Notes: generated by a model not told the origin, from the sequence alone. Numbered from the stretch's first letter, positions 16,874-24,757 are shown. The stretch is DNA of 39,146 nt from Ottowia flava (GCF_008017535.1 NZ_VRUA01000026.1:1-39146); one strand, 5' to 3'. A program made the numbers and translations.

Positions 16874-17539
16874 ATGAGCACCCTTGCCGACGCCCCTTCC
16901 ACCATTCCGCCCGACCAAATCACCGCCCTGCTGCTCGCGGGCGGCCGTGGCAGCCGCATGGGCGGCGTCGACAAGGGCCTGCAGAATTTTCACGGCACGC
17001 CTCTGGCTCTGCACGCGTTGCTGCGCCTTCAGCAGCAAAGCCTGCCGCCCGGCGAGGTGCTGATCAACGCGAACCGCAACCTGGCCGCGTACGAATCGTT
17101 CGGCGTCTCGGTCTGGCCCGATGCCCTGCCCGACTTCGCCGGCCCGCTGGCGGGGTTTCTCACCGGGCTTGAGCGCTGTGAGACGCCCTACCTGCTGACG
17201 CTGCCGTGCGACGTCCCCCATTTTCCGCTATCGCTTTGCGAGCGGCTTGCGTACGCCCTGCAAGCGGAAAACGCTGATATCGCCATGGCCGCCGCGCCCG
17301 AGGCCGACGACGCCGGACACACGCGCGTGCGCACGCAGCCGGTGTTCTGCCTGCTGCGCGCCGAGCTGCTGGAAAGCCTGGTGCGCTTCACCCATGGCGG
17401 CGGCCGCAAGATCGATGCGTGGACGGCGCAGCACCGGCAGGTGATTGTGCCTTTCGACACCCCCGACGACGACCCGCTCGCGTTCGCCAACGCCAACACG
17501 CTGGACGAACTGCGTCGCCTGGAAGGTGCTGCGCCCTGA
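16874..17539 (+). CDS. mobA: Molybdenum cofactor guanylyltransferase
   Basis: This cytoplasmic enzyme joins GMP from GTP to molybdopterin-bound molybdenum, giving the dinucleotide cofactor used by DMSO-reductase-family enzymes. The 221-residue protein begins, after a short extension, with the nucleotidyltransferase motif [18 protein letters not shown], followed by [15 protein letters not shown] and the metal-binding LPCDVPHFP, all typical of MobA. ATG 16874 is chosen because it lies just before the conserved N-terminus; the frame is open to 16802. The gene belongs to the moaA/moeA region, and the GNAT gene follows 24 bases later. Confidence 0.94.
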   Translation: MSTLADAPSTIPPDQITALLLAGGRGSRMGGVDKGLQNFHGTPLALHALLRLQQQSLPPGEVLINANRNLAAYESFGVSVWPDALPDFAGPLAGFLTGLERCETPYLLTLPCDVPHFPLSLCERLAYALQAENADIAMAAAPEADDAGHTRVRTQPVFCLLRAELLESLVRFTHGGGRKIDAWTAQHRQVIVPFDTPDDDPLAFANANTLDELRRLEGAAP

Positions 17540-17563
17540 ACCCCCTTTGACCGGAGTCTTGCC

Positions 17564-18088
17564 ATGGCCACCGCCGATACGCCCGTGATCCGCCTTCTGA
17601 GCGATGCCGACCTGCCCGCCTACAAGACGCTGCGCGACGCGGGCCTGAAGTCCGACCCCGAGGCCTTCACCTCCGACTTCGACAGCGCCACCGCCCTGCC
17701 CCCGGCCACCTACGCCACGCGGCTGGGCCGCCCGCCGGACGACCATTTCATCCTGGGCGCCTTCGCCGCAGACGGCAGCATGCTCGGTGCGGTGGTCTGC
17801 CAGCGCGAATCGCGCCTGAAGGAGCGCCACCGGGCCGAACTCGTCGGGATGATCATCACGCCGGACGCGCGCGGTCGCGGCCTGGGCAAGGCCTTGCTCA
17901 AGGAGTTTGGTGTGCTCGTGCGCCAACTGCCGGGCATCGAACACGTGGTGCTGAGCGTCACCGCCAGCAACCAGGCTGCCGTGCACTTATACGAAGCGGC
18001 GGGCTTTCAGCGCTACGGCCTGCTGCCGCGTGCGGTGCAGGTGGATGGCGTGTACCACGACAAGGCCTTGATGGTCAAAACGCTATGA
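17564..18088 (+). CDS. GNAT family N-acetyltransferase
   Basis: A 174-residue acetyl-CoA-dependent acyltransferase. The signature is LVGMIITPDARGRGLGKALL, with RGRGLG binding the CoA pyrophosphate, followed by VLSVTASNQAAVHLYEAAGFQRYG, the conserved C-terminal motif B. The target may be a small amine or a protein N-terminus and cannot be predicted. A GGAG at 17552-17555 precedes ATG 17564. It lies between mobA and moeA and is probably co-transcribed, though a link to molybdenum cofactor synthesis is not known. Confidence 0.9.
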   Translation: MATADTPVIRLLSDADLPAYKTLRDAGLKSDPEAFTSDFDSATALPPATYATRLGRPPDDHFILGAFAADGSMLGAVVCQRESRLKERHRAELVGMIITPDARGRGLGKALLKEFGVLVRQLPGIEHVVLSVTASNQAAVHLYEAAGFQRYGLLPRAVQVDGVYHDKALMVKTL

Positions 18089-18089
18089 A

Positions 18090-18140
18090 CAAGCTAGCTG
18101 GCTACGCCCGCTGGTAGGCCTTTTCAGCCCCGTTCTCCTC
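18090..18140 (+). repeat. Dispersed intergenic repeat, copy 9 (degenerate)
   Basis: TAGCTGGCTACGCCCGCTGG, then TAGGCC...CAGCCCC and CTCAAAT. It follows the order of the family's blocks but is poorly conserved. Confidence 0.4.
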
Positions 18141-18185
18141 AAATGGCTCTTCTGGCGCCCGCGCACGGCGGCGCGCTCTTGACGC

Positions 18186-19553
18186 ATGAAATCGATTGAA
18201 CAGATCGCCGCCGAACTGCAGGGCTACGACCCCAAGGCCCTGCCCGCCGACACCGTGAATGCGTTCCTGGCGGAGCTGGTCGAGCCGGTGACCGATGTCG
18301 AGCGCCTACCGCTCATGCAGGCGCTGGGCCGCGTGCTGGCCGAGGACATCGTCTCGCCCATCAGTGTGCCGCCGCACGACAACTCGGCGATGGACGGCTT
18401 CGCCTTCCGGGGCACGCAACTGGCGCCGGGTCAGCCGCTGACGTTGCGCGTCGTCGGCACGGCCCTGGCCGGCGCGGCCTGGCGCGGTGAGGTCGGCCCC
18501 GGCGAGTGCGTGAAGATCATGACGGGTGCCGTCATGCCGGAAGGGCTCGACACGGTGGTGCCGCAGGAATTCGCGCGCGTCGATGGCGACGCGGTGGAGA
18601 TCCCGGCCAACGTGGTTCGGCTCGGTGACAACCGTCGCCATCTGGGCGAAGACCTCATGGCGGGCCAGGCGGCACTTCAAAAAGGCGAGCTGCTCGCGCC
18701 CGCTGCGCTTGGCTTGGTGGCCAGTTTGGGCATCGAATCCGTGCACGTGCTACGGCGCGTGCGCGTGGCGTACTTTTCCACCGGCGACGAAATCCTGAGT
18801 CTGGGCGAGGCGCCGCGCGAGGGCGCGGTGTACGACAGCAACCGCTACACCGTGTTCGGCCTGCTCACGCGACTGGGCTGCGAGGTGATCGATCTCGGCG
18901 TCGTCCCGGACGACCCGGCGCAGCTTGAAGCGGCCTTCCGCCAGGCCGCCGCGCGCGCCGACGCCGTGATCACCAGCGGCGGGGTCAGCGTCGGTGAAGC
19001 CGACCACACCAAGGCCATGATGCGCCAGCTGGGCGACGTGGTCTTCTGGCGCATCGCCATGCGGCCGGGTCGCCCGATGGCGGTGGGGCGCATCCCGCGT
19101 TCGCGCCTGACAAATGGTGCCGCTGCAGAACTGTCTATTTCAGCAAAATCGGCCTCCGGCCCTACTGCAGATTGCGCGGCCAGCTACCCGAAAGATAGCA
19201 ACGCCGTGCTGTTCGGCCTGCCCGGGAACCCGGTGGCGGTGATGGTCACCTTCCTCGCCTTCGTGCGCCCGGCCTTGCTGCGCCTGATGGGCGCGCGCCC
19301 CCAGCCAACGGTGTACCTGCGCGCCGCCAGCGCCGAGCCGATCCGCAAAAAGCCCGGCCGCACCGAGTACCAACGGGGCATCGTTGCGCGCGATGCCGAT
19401 GGGCGCCTGACGGTGCGGACCACTGGCAACCAGGGCTCGGGCGTGCTGTCGTCGATGGTGCAGGCCAACGGCCTGATTGTGCTGGGCCATGCCCAGGGCA
19501 ACGTGGCGGCAGGCGATCTGGTCGAAGTGATGATGTTCGACGGCGCGATCTAA
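18186..19553 (+). CDS. moeA: Molybdopterin molybdotransferase, with an internal in-frame repeat insertion
   Basis: MoeA inserts molybdate into adenylylated molybdopterin. Typical segments are PPHDNSAMDGFAF, KIMTGAVMPEG, YFSTGDEILSLGEAPREG, ITSGGVSVGEADHT and LFGLPGNPVAVMVTF. At 455 residues it is about 45 longer than E. coli MoeA (411). Most of the excess is a segment at about residues 305-340, between MRPGRPMAVGRI and NAVLFGLPGNPV, which are nearly adjacent in other MoeA proteins. DNA of this segment (19133-19202) is a copy of the dispersed repeat. The frame is intact, so the protein may still work, with an extra loop in its third domain next to the cofactor-binding region. Confidence 0.95.
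   Translation: MKSIEQIAAELQGYDPKALPADTVNAFLAELVEPVTDVERLPLMQALGRVLAEDIVSPISVPPHDNSAMDGFAFRGTQLAPGQPLTLRVVGTALAGAAWRGEVGPGECVKIMTGAVMPEGLDTVVPQEFARVDGDAVEIPANVVRLGDNRRHLGEDLMAGQAALQKGELLAPAALGLVASLGIESVHVLRRVRVAYFSTGDEILSLGEAPREGAVYDSNRYTVFGLLTRLGCEVIDLGVVPDDPAQLEAAFRQAAARADAVITSGGVSVGEADHTKAMMRQLGDVVFWRIAMRPGRPMAVGRIPRSRLTNGAAAELSISAKSASGPTADCAASYPKDSNAVLFGLPGNPVAVMVTFLAFVRPALLRLMGARPQPTVYLRAASAEPIRKKPGRTEYQRGIVARDADGRLTVRTTGNQGSGVLSSMVQANGLIVLGHAQGNVAAGDLVEVMMFDGAI
19133..19202 (-). repeat. Dispersed repeat, copy 8, inside moeA
   Basis: On the minus strand: GCTATCTTTCGGGTAGCTGG, CCGCGCAATCTGCAGTAGGG, then CCGGAGGCCGATTTTGCTGA. It has the same block order as copies 4, 5 and 7. It is translated as part of moeA without a stop or frameshift. 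Confidence 0.85.
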
Positions 19554-19563
19554 AAGGCGCGCT

Positions 19564-20328
19564 TCAGCGCCACACCGGCAGCCTTTCGCGCGCGCCCAGC
19601 CGCTCTGAGATCTGCTGCGCGGCCGACACGATCAACGGGGCAAACGTGCGCATCTGTGTGGCCTTGAAGCGCTCACGCGGACCCGACAGTCCAAGCGCCG
19701 CCACGACGCGCCCACTGGCGTCGCGGACCGGAGAGGCGATGCCGTAGACGTTTTCGTTCCATTCACCCTTGTTGATGGCGTAGCCCTGCGAGCGCACACG
19801 CGTCATTTCCTGCAAAAAACGCCCAGGATCGACCAGCGTCAGCGGCGTGCGCGCGTCCAAGCGCTGCGAGAGCCGCTCGAGAGCTGGATCGGACTGAAAC
19901 GCGAGCATGGCCTTGCCCGTGGCCACGCAGTAGGCACGCGCACGGCCTCCGATCTGTGAGTACGCACGCACCGGGTTGGGGCTGTCGAGCTTGTGGACAT
20001 AGACCACCTCGTCGCCGTCGAGCACCGACAGGTGCACCGTCTCGCGCGTGCGATCAAGCAGGTCGTCCATGATCTGCTCGGCGTGGACCCGAAGATCCAG
20101 CTTGGCGAGCACGGCAGAGCCCAGTTCCCACAGCTTGATGGCCGCGGTGTAACGGCCCGACTGCGGATCGCGCACGATGAAGCGCGCCTCGACCAACGCA
20201 CCCAGCAGGCGGTGCACGTTGCTCTTGACCAACTGCAACTCGTTGGCAATGTCGGTCAGCCCCAGCGGCCGCTCGCTGTGCGCGAGCAACTCAATGATGG
20301 CCAAGCCTTTGATGAGGGTGTTGTTCAT
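19564..20328 (-). CDS. IclR family transcriptional regulator
   Basis: A 254-residue regulator. The N-terminal winged helix-turn-helix (LTDIANELQLVKSNVHRLLGALVEARFIVRD, here residues about 23-54) is followed by the IclR effector domain (VHLSVLDGDEVVYVHKLDS, CVATGKAMLAF, YAINKGEWNENVYGIASPVRD, AALGLSGP). IclR proteins usually bind a small organic acid and control an adjacent catabolic operon. The gene is divergent from the CoA-transferase operon, and two matching 15-bp operator-like sites lie in the 292-bp gap, which supports local control and autoregulation. It is convergent with moeA, with only 10 bases between the stop codons. Confidence 0.93.
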   Translation of the reverse strand: MNNTLIKGLAIIELLAHSERPLGLTDIANELQLVKSNVHRLLGALVEARFIVRDPQSGRYTAAIKLWELGSAVLAKLDLRVHAEQIMDDLLDRTRETVHLSVLDGDEVVYVHKLDSPNPVRAYSQIGGRARAYCVATGKAMLAFQSDPALERLSQRLDARTPLTLVDPGRFLQEMTRVRSQGYAINKGEWNENVYGIASPVRDASGRVVAALGLSGPRERFKATQMRTFAPLIVSAAQQISERLGARERLPVWR

Positions 20329-20412
20329 GGTGCGCTGGAGATTGTGCCTTCAGCGTCTGGAGGCGGACCGAGCCGACCCCCGAGAGCCAAGTTGCCATTC
20401 ACAATACATAAG

Positions 20413-20427
20413 TTCTGATATACGGAA
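20413..20427. promoter_or_regulatory. IclR operator candidate 1
   Basis: TTCTGATATACGGAA, a quasi-palindrome (TTCYG...CGGAA). It lies 85 bases upstream of the iclR start. IclR-family operators are often 15-bp palindromes with TTCC/GGAA-like arms. The same pattern recurs at 20521-20535. Confidence 0.5.
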
Positions 20428-20520
20428 TAAAAATTCAAGAAAACGATCAAGTCGCTGAGGTGCTTTGACGGATTTCACAACACTTTCTGAACTGGATTCA
20501 TCAGTCAAACATAGGCCAAT

Positions 20521-20535
20521 TTCTGCATATCGGAA
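20521..20535. promoter_or_regulatory. IclR operator candidate 2
   Basis: TTCTGCATATCGGAA matches site 1 in both arms and differs in the centre. It lies 86 bases before the CoA-transferase start, so the two sites are placed almost symmetrically with respect to the two divergent genes. No other gene is seen in 20329-20620, which is unusually AT-rich. Confidence 0.5.
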
Positions 20536-20620
20536 TATTTGTTTTCTATTTCAGAACCTTCTAGCATCCTCTCGACATCTTTCAGGGTGCCCCACCCTGA
20601 ACGACCCTACCCGCTCAGTC

Positions 20621-21784
20621 ATGACCTCCTCCTCTTCGATACTCCCCCTGGCTGGCGTGCGCGTCGTCGAGTTCTGCTCGACGGCCTCCGGTCCGTTTTC
20701 AACGATGCTGTTGTCGGACATGGGCGCCGACGTCGTGAAAGTGGAGCCGCCAACGGGCGATGGCTTGCGGCAGTGGCCACCGCTGAACCAGGGCTACAGC
20801 GAGAACTTCGCGTCGCTCAACCGGAACAAGCGCTCTGTCGTTCTCAACCTGAAGGACGCGAGCGATGTCGCTCTGGCGCGGCAGCTGATTCTTGAGGCCG
20901 ACGTGGTGGTCGAGAACAACCGCCCCGGCGTGATGGACCGCCTGGGCTTGGGCTACTCAGCAATGTCGGCGGAGAAGCCTTCGCTGATTTTCTGCTCGAT
21001 CTCGGCGTACGGTCAGACCGGTCCACGCTCGGCCGAGGGCGGCTTCGATCTGACCATCCAGGCAGCAGCCGGCGTGATGAGCGTCACAGGTGAGCCTGAC
21101 GGCGCACCCGTGAAGTGCGGCGTGCCGCTCTCCGACTTCGCATCGGGCCTATACGCCGCCTATTCGGTCGCATCCATGCTCGTGCACGTGCGCTCGGGCG
21201 GGCACGGGGCGCACATCGACATTCCGATGTTCGGCTGCACGCTGGGCATCGCTGCGCTGCAGACCAGCGAGTACTTTGGCAATGGGCGCAGCCCCGTCAA
21301 GCTCGGTTCGGCCCACCCCCGGAACGCGCCGTACCAGGCGTTCCATGCGCAAGACGGCTATTTCGCCATCGCCGCAGGCAACCACAAACTCTGGTTGTCG
21401 GTGCTGGACGTGGTGGGCATGCCGGAGTTGGCGGAAGACGAGCGCTTCATCAACACGACCGATCGGGCACGCAACCAGGCGGACCTCAAGGAGATTCTTG
21501 AGGTCGTCTTCACGCGCCAGCCCGTTGACCACTGGATCCAAGCCTTCAACGACGCGGGCGTTCCACACGCACGCATCAACGACTACGCCGCCGCGCTTGC
21601 CGACCCTCAGACGGCGCATATGGGCTGGGTGCAGACACTGGATTTGCCGAACGGTGAGAAAACAGAGACCTTCGCTTCGCCCGTGCGGCTGAACGGCACG
21701 GGGTTTAGCATTCGCCGCCCGCCGCCTGCCTTGGGGCAGCACACGGACGAGGTTCGCCAGCAGTTCGCGGTCAAGGAAATGTGA
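20621..21784 (+). CDS. Family III CoA-transferase (CaiB/BaiF type)
   Basis: A 387-residue enzyme that moves CoA between carboxylic acids. It opens with LPLAGVRVVEFCSTASGPF and has MGADVVKVEPPTGD, LNRNKRSVVLNLK, VVVENNRPGVMDRLGLGY and ISAYGQTGPRS, all typical of the family. PLSDFASGLYAAY places Asp172 at the position of the catalytic Asp169 of formyl-CoA transferase. The C-terminal part (DAGVPHARIND and the Pro-rich RRPPPALGQHTDEV) is also typical. ATG 20621 is the natural start; the open frame to 20465 runs through the AT-rich control region. Its TGA overlaps the next ATG (TGATG), so translation is coupled to the thiol dioxygenase. The acid substrate is unknown; a sulfur-containing acid is inferred from that partner. 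Confidence 0.92.
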   Translation: MTSSSSILPLAGVRVVEFCSTASGPFSTMLLSDMGADVVKVEPPTGDGLRQWPPLNQGYSENFASLNRNKRSVVLNLKDASDVALARQLILEADVVVENNRPGVMDRLGLGYSAMSAEKPSLIFCSISAYGQTGPRSAEGGFDLTIQAAAGVMSVTGEPDGAPVKCGVPLSDFASGLYAAYSVASMLVHVRSGGHGAHIDIPMFGCTLGIAALQTSEYFGNGRSPVKLGSAHPRNAPYQAFHAQDGYFAIAAGNHKLWLSVLDVVGMPELAEDERFINTTDRARNQADLKEILEVVFTRQPVDHWIQAFNDAGVPHARINDYAAALADPQTAHMGWVQTLDLPNGEKTETFASPVRLNGTGFSIRRPPPALGQHTDEVRQQFAVKEM

Positions 21785-22380
21785 TGGGCGTGCAGGAAAA
21801 CCGTTTGCTGGAATTCGTCGCGGCGATGACGCGCCTGGTTGAAGCAGGACCCGCCGACGAAGCACGTCTGCTGCAAGGCGCTGAACCGTTGATGAAGGCG
21901 CTGGTCGCCCACGACGACTGGCTGCCCGAAGCCATGGCGCAGCCCCACCCGCAGTTCTATCAGCAGCACCTGCTGTACGGCGATCCGCTCGACCGCTTTT
22001 CGCTGGTCAGCTTTGTGTGGGGCCCCGGCCAGCAGACACCGGTGCACGACCACACCGTGTGGGGAATCATCGGCATGCTGCGCGGCAGCGAGTGCGCGCA
22101 GGCGTTTGACCGTGCGGCCGATGGTCGCTTCGTGCCTGCTGGCCCTGAGGTCACGCTTCGCCCCGGTGACCTGGACACCGTATCGCCCACCCTGGGCGAC
22201 ATCCATCTCGTGCGCAATGCGCATGCCGACCGCGTGTCGATCAGCATCCACTTGTACGGGGGCAACATCGGCCGGATCGCCCGTCACGTTTACGTGCCGG
22301 AAACCGGCGAAGTCAAGGACTTCGTTTCTGGCTACTCCAACACGCTCTCGCCCAATTTGTGGGCACGCGTCGCCTCGTGA
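21784..22380 (+). CDS. Thiol dioxygenase, 3-mercaptopropionate dioxygenase type
   Basis: A 198-residue cupin of the cysteine dioxygenase family, which oxidises a thiol to a sulfinic acid with O2 and Fe(II). The three-His metal site is TPVHDHTVWG (His88, His90) and GDIHLV (His141). Gln61 in YQQHLLYGDP stands where cysteine dioxygenases have the substrate-binding Arg; a Gln here is the mark of bacterial 3-mercaptopropionate dioxygenases (known example: His89, His91, His142 and Gln62 in the Pseudomonas enzyme). SFVWGPGQQTPVHDH and GIIGMLRGSE also match that subgroup. The start overlaps the CoA-transferase stop, and its own stop overlaps the next GTG. Product and function in the operon are inference. 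Confidence 0.9.
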   Translation: MGVQENRLLEFVAAMTRLVEAGPADEARLLQGAEPLMKALVAHDDWLPEAMAQPHPQFYQQHLLYGDPLDRFSLVSFVWGPGQQTPVHDHTVWGIIGMLRGSECAQAFDRAADGRFVPAGPEVTLRPGDLDTVSPTLGDIHLVRNAHADRVSISIHLYGGNIGRIARHVYVPETGEVKDFVSGYSNTLSPNLWARVAS

Positions 22381-23135
22381 GCGGCCCAGACCTGGTGGCC
22401 GCGCGCGACGGCGCGGTGCTGCACCTCCAACTGAACCGTGCGGACAAGGGCAATGCGCTTTCGTCCACGCTGGTGACCGCCCTGACCGACGCGGTGGACA
22501 AGGCTTCGCAAGATGCCAACCTGCGCCTGCTCGTCATCTCTGGCGCAGGGCGACACTTCTGCACGGGCTTCGACCTCTCAGACCTCGACAACGAGACGGA
22601 CGACAGTCTGCTATCGCGCTTCACGCGTGTCGAGTTGCTGCTTCAGGCGGTGCATGCCGCTCCGTTCACCACGCTCGCGCTCGCCCACGGGCGCACGACG
22701 GGCGCCGGCGCCGATCTGTTCGCCGCCTGCACAGAACGCTGGATCGTCGGCGATGCGAGTTTCACGTTCCCCGGCGCCGCGTTTGGCCTTGTGCTCGGCA
22801 CGGCGCGCCTGGCAACGTTGGTGGGTGCGCCCTCGGCCGCGAGTTGGCTTCAGGGCGGTGCCGTCGTCGACGGGGCGACGGCTCTTGTCAGCGGCCTGGC
22901 TACTCGACAGATTGAAAGCAGCGCACTCGTCGCCGAGCAAGCCGCGCTGACTGCCCGCGTCAGCCGGCTTGATGGAGCGACCCAGCGCGCCATTCACGCC
23001 GCGATCGATGCGACACGCCGCCCCCGCGGCGAAGCAGGCGACGCTGAAGACTTGGCTCGGCTCGTCCGCTCGGCCGCTCGGCCCGGGCTGCGCGACCGCA
23101 TCGCCGCCTACCGCGCCGCCCAACGCAAGCGTTGA
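22377..23135 (+). CDS. Enoyl-CoA hydratase/isomerase-like protein lacking both catalytic Glu
   Basis: A 252-residue crotonase-fold protein. SGAGRHFCTGFDLSDL matches the CoA-binding/oxyanion region. The two places where enoyl-CoA hydratase has Glu are changed: GAGADLFAAC carries Asp113 in place of the first Glu, and FPGAAFGL carries Gly133 instead of the second. It therefore probably does not hydrate enoyl-CoA in the usual way and may act as another type of crotonase-fold lyase, hydrolase or isomerase. The start GTG 22377 overlaps the dioxygenase stop (GTGA), so it is the third gene of the same operon. A longer start at GTG 22359 is possible. Confidence 0.85.
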   Translation: MSGPDLVAARDGAVLHLQLNRADKGNALSSTLVTALTDAVDKASQDANLRLLVISGAGRHFCTGFDLSDLDNETDDSLLSRFTRVELLLQAVHAAPFTTLALAHGRTTGAGADLFAACTERWIVGDASFTFPGAAFGLVLGTARLATLVGAPSAASWLQGGAVVDGATALVSGLATRQIESSALVAEQAALTARVSRLDGATQRAIHAAIDATRRPRGEAGDAEDLARLVRSAARPGLRDRIAAYRAAQRKR

Positions 23136-23178
23136 CCGAGTCAGCACCTACTTTTTTGAGCCTCTGCCGGACCACCAC

Positions 23179-23340
23179 GTGACCGCCGCTTCGTTCGAGA
23201 CCCTGTGCCTGTGCTGGCGCGTGCACGAACTTGGAGGCGGAGGCGCTGCACGTGACTTCGAGATCAAAGTGAGTCCGCGCAAGGCCAAGGTCACCGGGCA
23301 AGGCGCCATCGCCATGGGCACGCGCGCAGGCATTCGCTGA
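23179..23340 (+). CDS. Small unrecognised open frame in the CoA-transferase operon
   Basis: Between the two crotonase-fold genes a 288-bp gap contains one frame with coding-like GC bias, opening at GTG 23179 and closing at TGA 23338-23340 (53 residues). It includes FETLCLCWRVHELGGG and DFEIKVSPRKAKVTGQG. No ribosome-binding site precedes the GTG, and the frame is open further upstream inside the previous gene. It may be a small protein, a relic of a longer gene, or chance. Confidence 0.25.
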   Translation: MTAASFETLCLCWRVHELGGGGAARDFEIKVSPRKAKVTGQGAIAMGTRAGIR

Positions 23341-23423
23341 GAACCCTCCGGCGCCGCGCAGAAGCCTTGAACAGCCAACAAAAGGCGCCCCGCCTAGTCA
23401 CAGTCATTCATCAGGAGACATCC

Positions 23424-24161
23424 ATGTCGCAAGTCAGCATCGAACAGCACGGCAAGGTCACGCTGTTCACCATCAACCGCCCCGCTCGCAAGAACGCCAT
23501 CTGCAAGGAGACCGCGCTGGAACTTCAGGCGGGCTTCGCCGAGTTCGACGCCTCCGATCAGCGCGTGGCCGTCATCACCGGCTCGGGCAACGACGCCTTC
23601 TCCTCGGGCGCCGACGTGAGCAACCTGTCCGAGCTGTGGCGCTGCATCCCGGGATCTGGCTTCACCACCGACAAGCCGATCATTGCCGCAACGGCTGGTT
23701 GGTGCGTGGGCGGTGCCATGGTGCTCACCATGATGTGCGACCTGATCGTCGCGGCCGACAACACGAAGTTCTCCTACCCCGAGGCTCGCCTGGGCTTCAC
23801 CGGCGGCATGATCGCCGGCCTGGCCGCGCGCATCCCGCACAAGGTGGCCATGGATTTGATCCTGTTGGGACGCACCATGGATGCCCATCGCGCCTACAAC
23901 GTCGGGCTCGTGAGCGACGTGGTCGACACCGGCAAGCAGGTCGAAGTAGCCATGCAGCAGGCCCAGACGCTGGCGGACTCTGCACCATTGGTCCTCACCA
24001 CCATCAAGCGCTTCGTGAACCAGCACGTGCTGCCCAAGAGCCCGGCCGAGGCCATGTCGGAGACCCTGCGCCAACTGAATGTCGTGCGCGAGAGCGACGA
24101 CATCAAGGAAGGCATGGCTGCCTTCAGGGAAAAACGCCTCCCGGTTTACGCTGGCCGCTGA
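23424..24161 (+). CDS. Enoyl-CoA hydratase/isomerase family protein
   Basis: A 245-residue crotonase-fold enzyme. LFTINRPARKNAI, ITGSGNDAFSSGADVSNL and GWCVGGAMVLTMMCDLIVAAD are the CoA-binding and oxyanion segments, and SYPEARLGF supplies Glu120 at the position of the second catalytic Glu of hydratases. The first Glu is replaced (GGAMVL). One acidic residue is typical of isomerase-like members. AGGAGA at 23413-23418 lies 5 bases before ATG 23424. It is the last gene of the IclR-linked cluster and may share its mRNA with the upstream genes or have its own promoter. Confidence 0.88.
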   Translation: MSQVSIEQHGKVTLFTINRPARKNAICKETALELQAGFAEFDASDQRVAVITGSGNDAFSSGADVSNLSELWRCIPGSGFTTDKPIIAATAGWCVGGAMVLTMMCDLIVAADNTKFSYPEARLGFTGGMIAGLAARIPHKVAMDLILLGRTMDAHRAYNVGLVSDVVDTGKQVEVAMQQAQTLADSAPLVLTTIKRFVNQHVLPKSPAEAMSETLRQLNVVRESDDIKEGMAAFREKRLPVYAGR

Positions 24162-24357
24162 GCCAGCGACGGCATCGGCAACGCGTCGTGCGCCGGCCTG
24201 ACCGACGCATGGCGGCGCAGTGACGCTGGGCCACCCAAATGGACGCGCGGTCCCTGCCCGGCTTCTGCCGTTTATCGACTTCAGGCCCGACCAAGCTGCG
24301 CCATCAGATCTGGCCGATTCGCAATCCCCTTCCATGGCCGCGAATCGGCCAACGGGC

Positions 24358-24363
24358 TATCCT
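24358..24363 (+). promoter_or_regulatory. -10-like box before the thioredoxin-like gene
   Basis: TATCCT ends 9 bases before ATG 24373, with no Shine-Dalgarno sequence between. The region 24162-24372 holds no gene. Confidence 0.25.
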
Positions 24364-24372
24364 GCACATGTC

Positions 24373-24702
24373 ATGGCCTACACACCCACCTTTATTCCTG
24401 AATCGCTGACCCGCGCTGATGTCGACGCGCAGCGCGGCGCGCTTGTGCTCGAGTTCGGGACGAACTGGTGTGGCTGGTGTCGAGGGGCGCAACCGGACAT
24501 CGAAGCCGCCTTCGCTCAGGCGGGCGCGGATGTTCCGCACGTCAAGGTCGAGGATGGCCCGGGACGGCGCCTGGGACGAAGCTATGGCATCAAGCTGTGG
24601 CCGACGCTGGTTTTCCTGAAGGACGGGCAGGAGGTCGCCCGGCTCGTTCGGCCAGATGGCTCGGGCGCTATCGCCCAAGCGCTGAAGCAACTCAGCGATT
24701 GA
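24373..24702 (+). CDS. Thioredoxin-family protein with a WCGWC active site
   Basis: A 109-residue cytoplasmic thioredoxin-fold protein. The active site is NWCGWC (Cys33, Cys36), differing from the WCGPC of classical thioredoxin by Trp for Pro, which should change the redox potential. IKLWPTLVFLKDGQE contains the cis-Pro loop and the usual following strand. It probably reduces disulfides in a protein partner. ATG 24373 starts directly at the fold; the open frame to 24220 has no support. It is convergent with the CusF-like gene. Confidence 0.88.
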   Translation: MAYTPTFIPESLTRADVDAQRGALVLEFGTNWCGWCRGAQPDIEAAFAQAGADVPHVKVEDGPGRRLGRSYGIKLWPTLVFLKDGQEVARLVRPDGSGAIAQALKQLSD

Positions 24703-24718
24703 GTGGCACGGCCTGACC

Positions 24719-24746
24719 CACGGGGCGCCAGCCGGCGTACCCCGTG
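24719..24746. terminator. Strong hairpin between convergent genes
   Basis: CACGGGG (24719-24725) and CCCCGTG (24740-24746) enclose CGCC-AGCC-GGCG, giving an 11-bp interrupted stem. It lacks a T run, so a terminator role is likely but not certain. Confidence 0.5.
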
Positions 24747-24757
24747 AAGGTCGTGGA

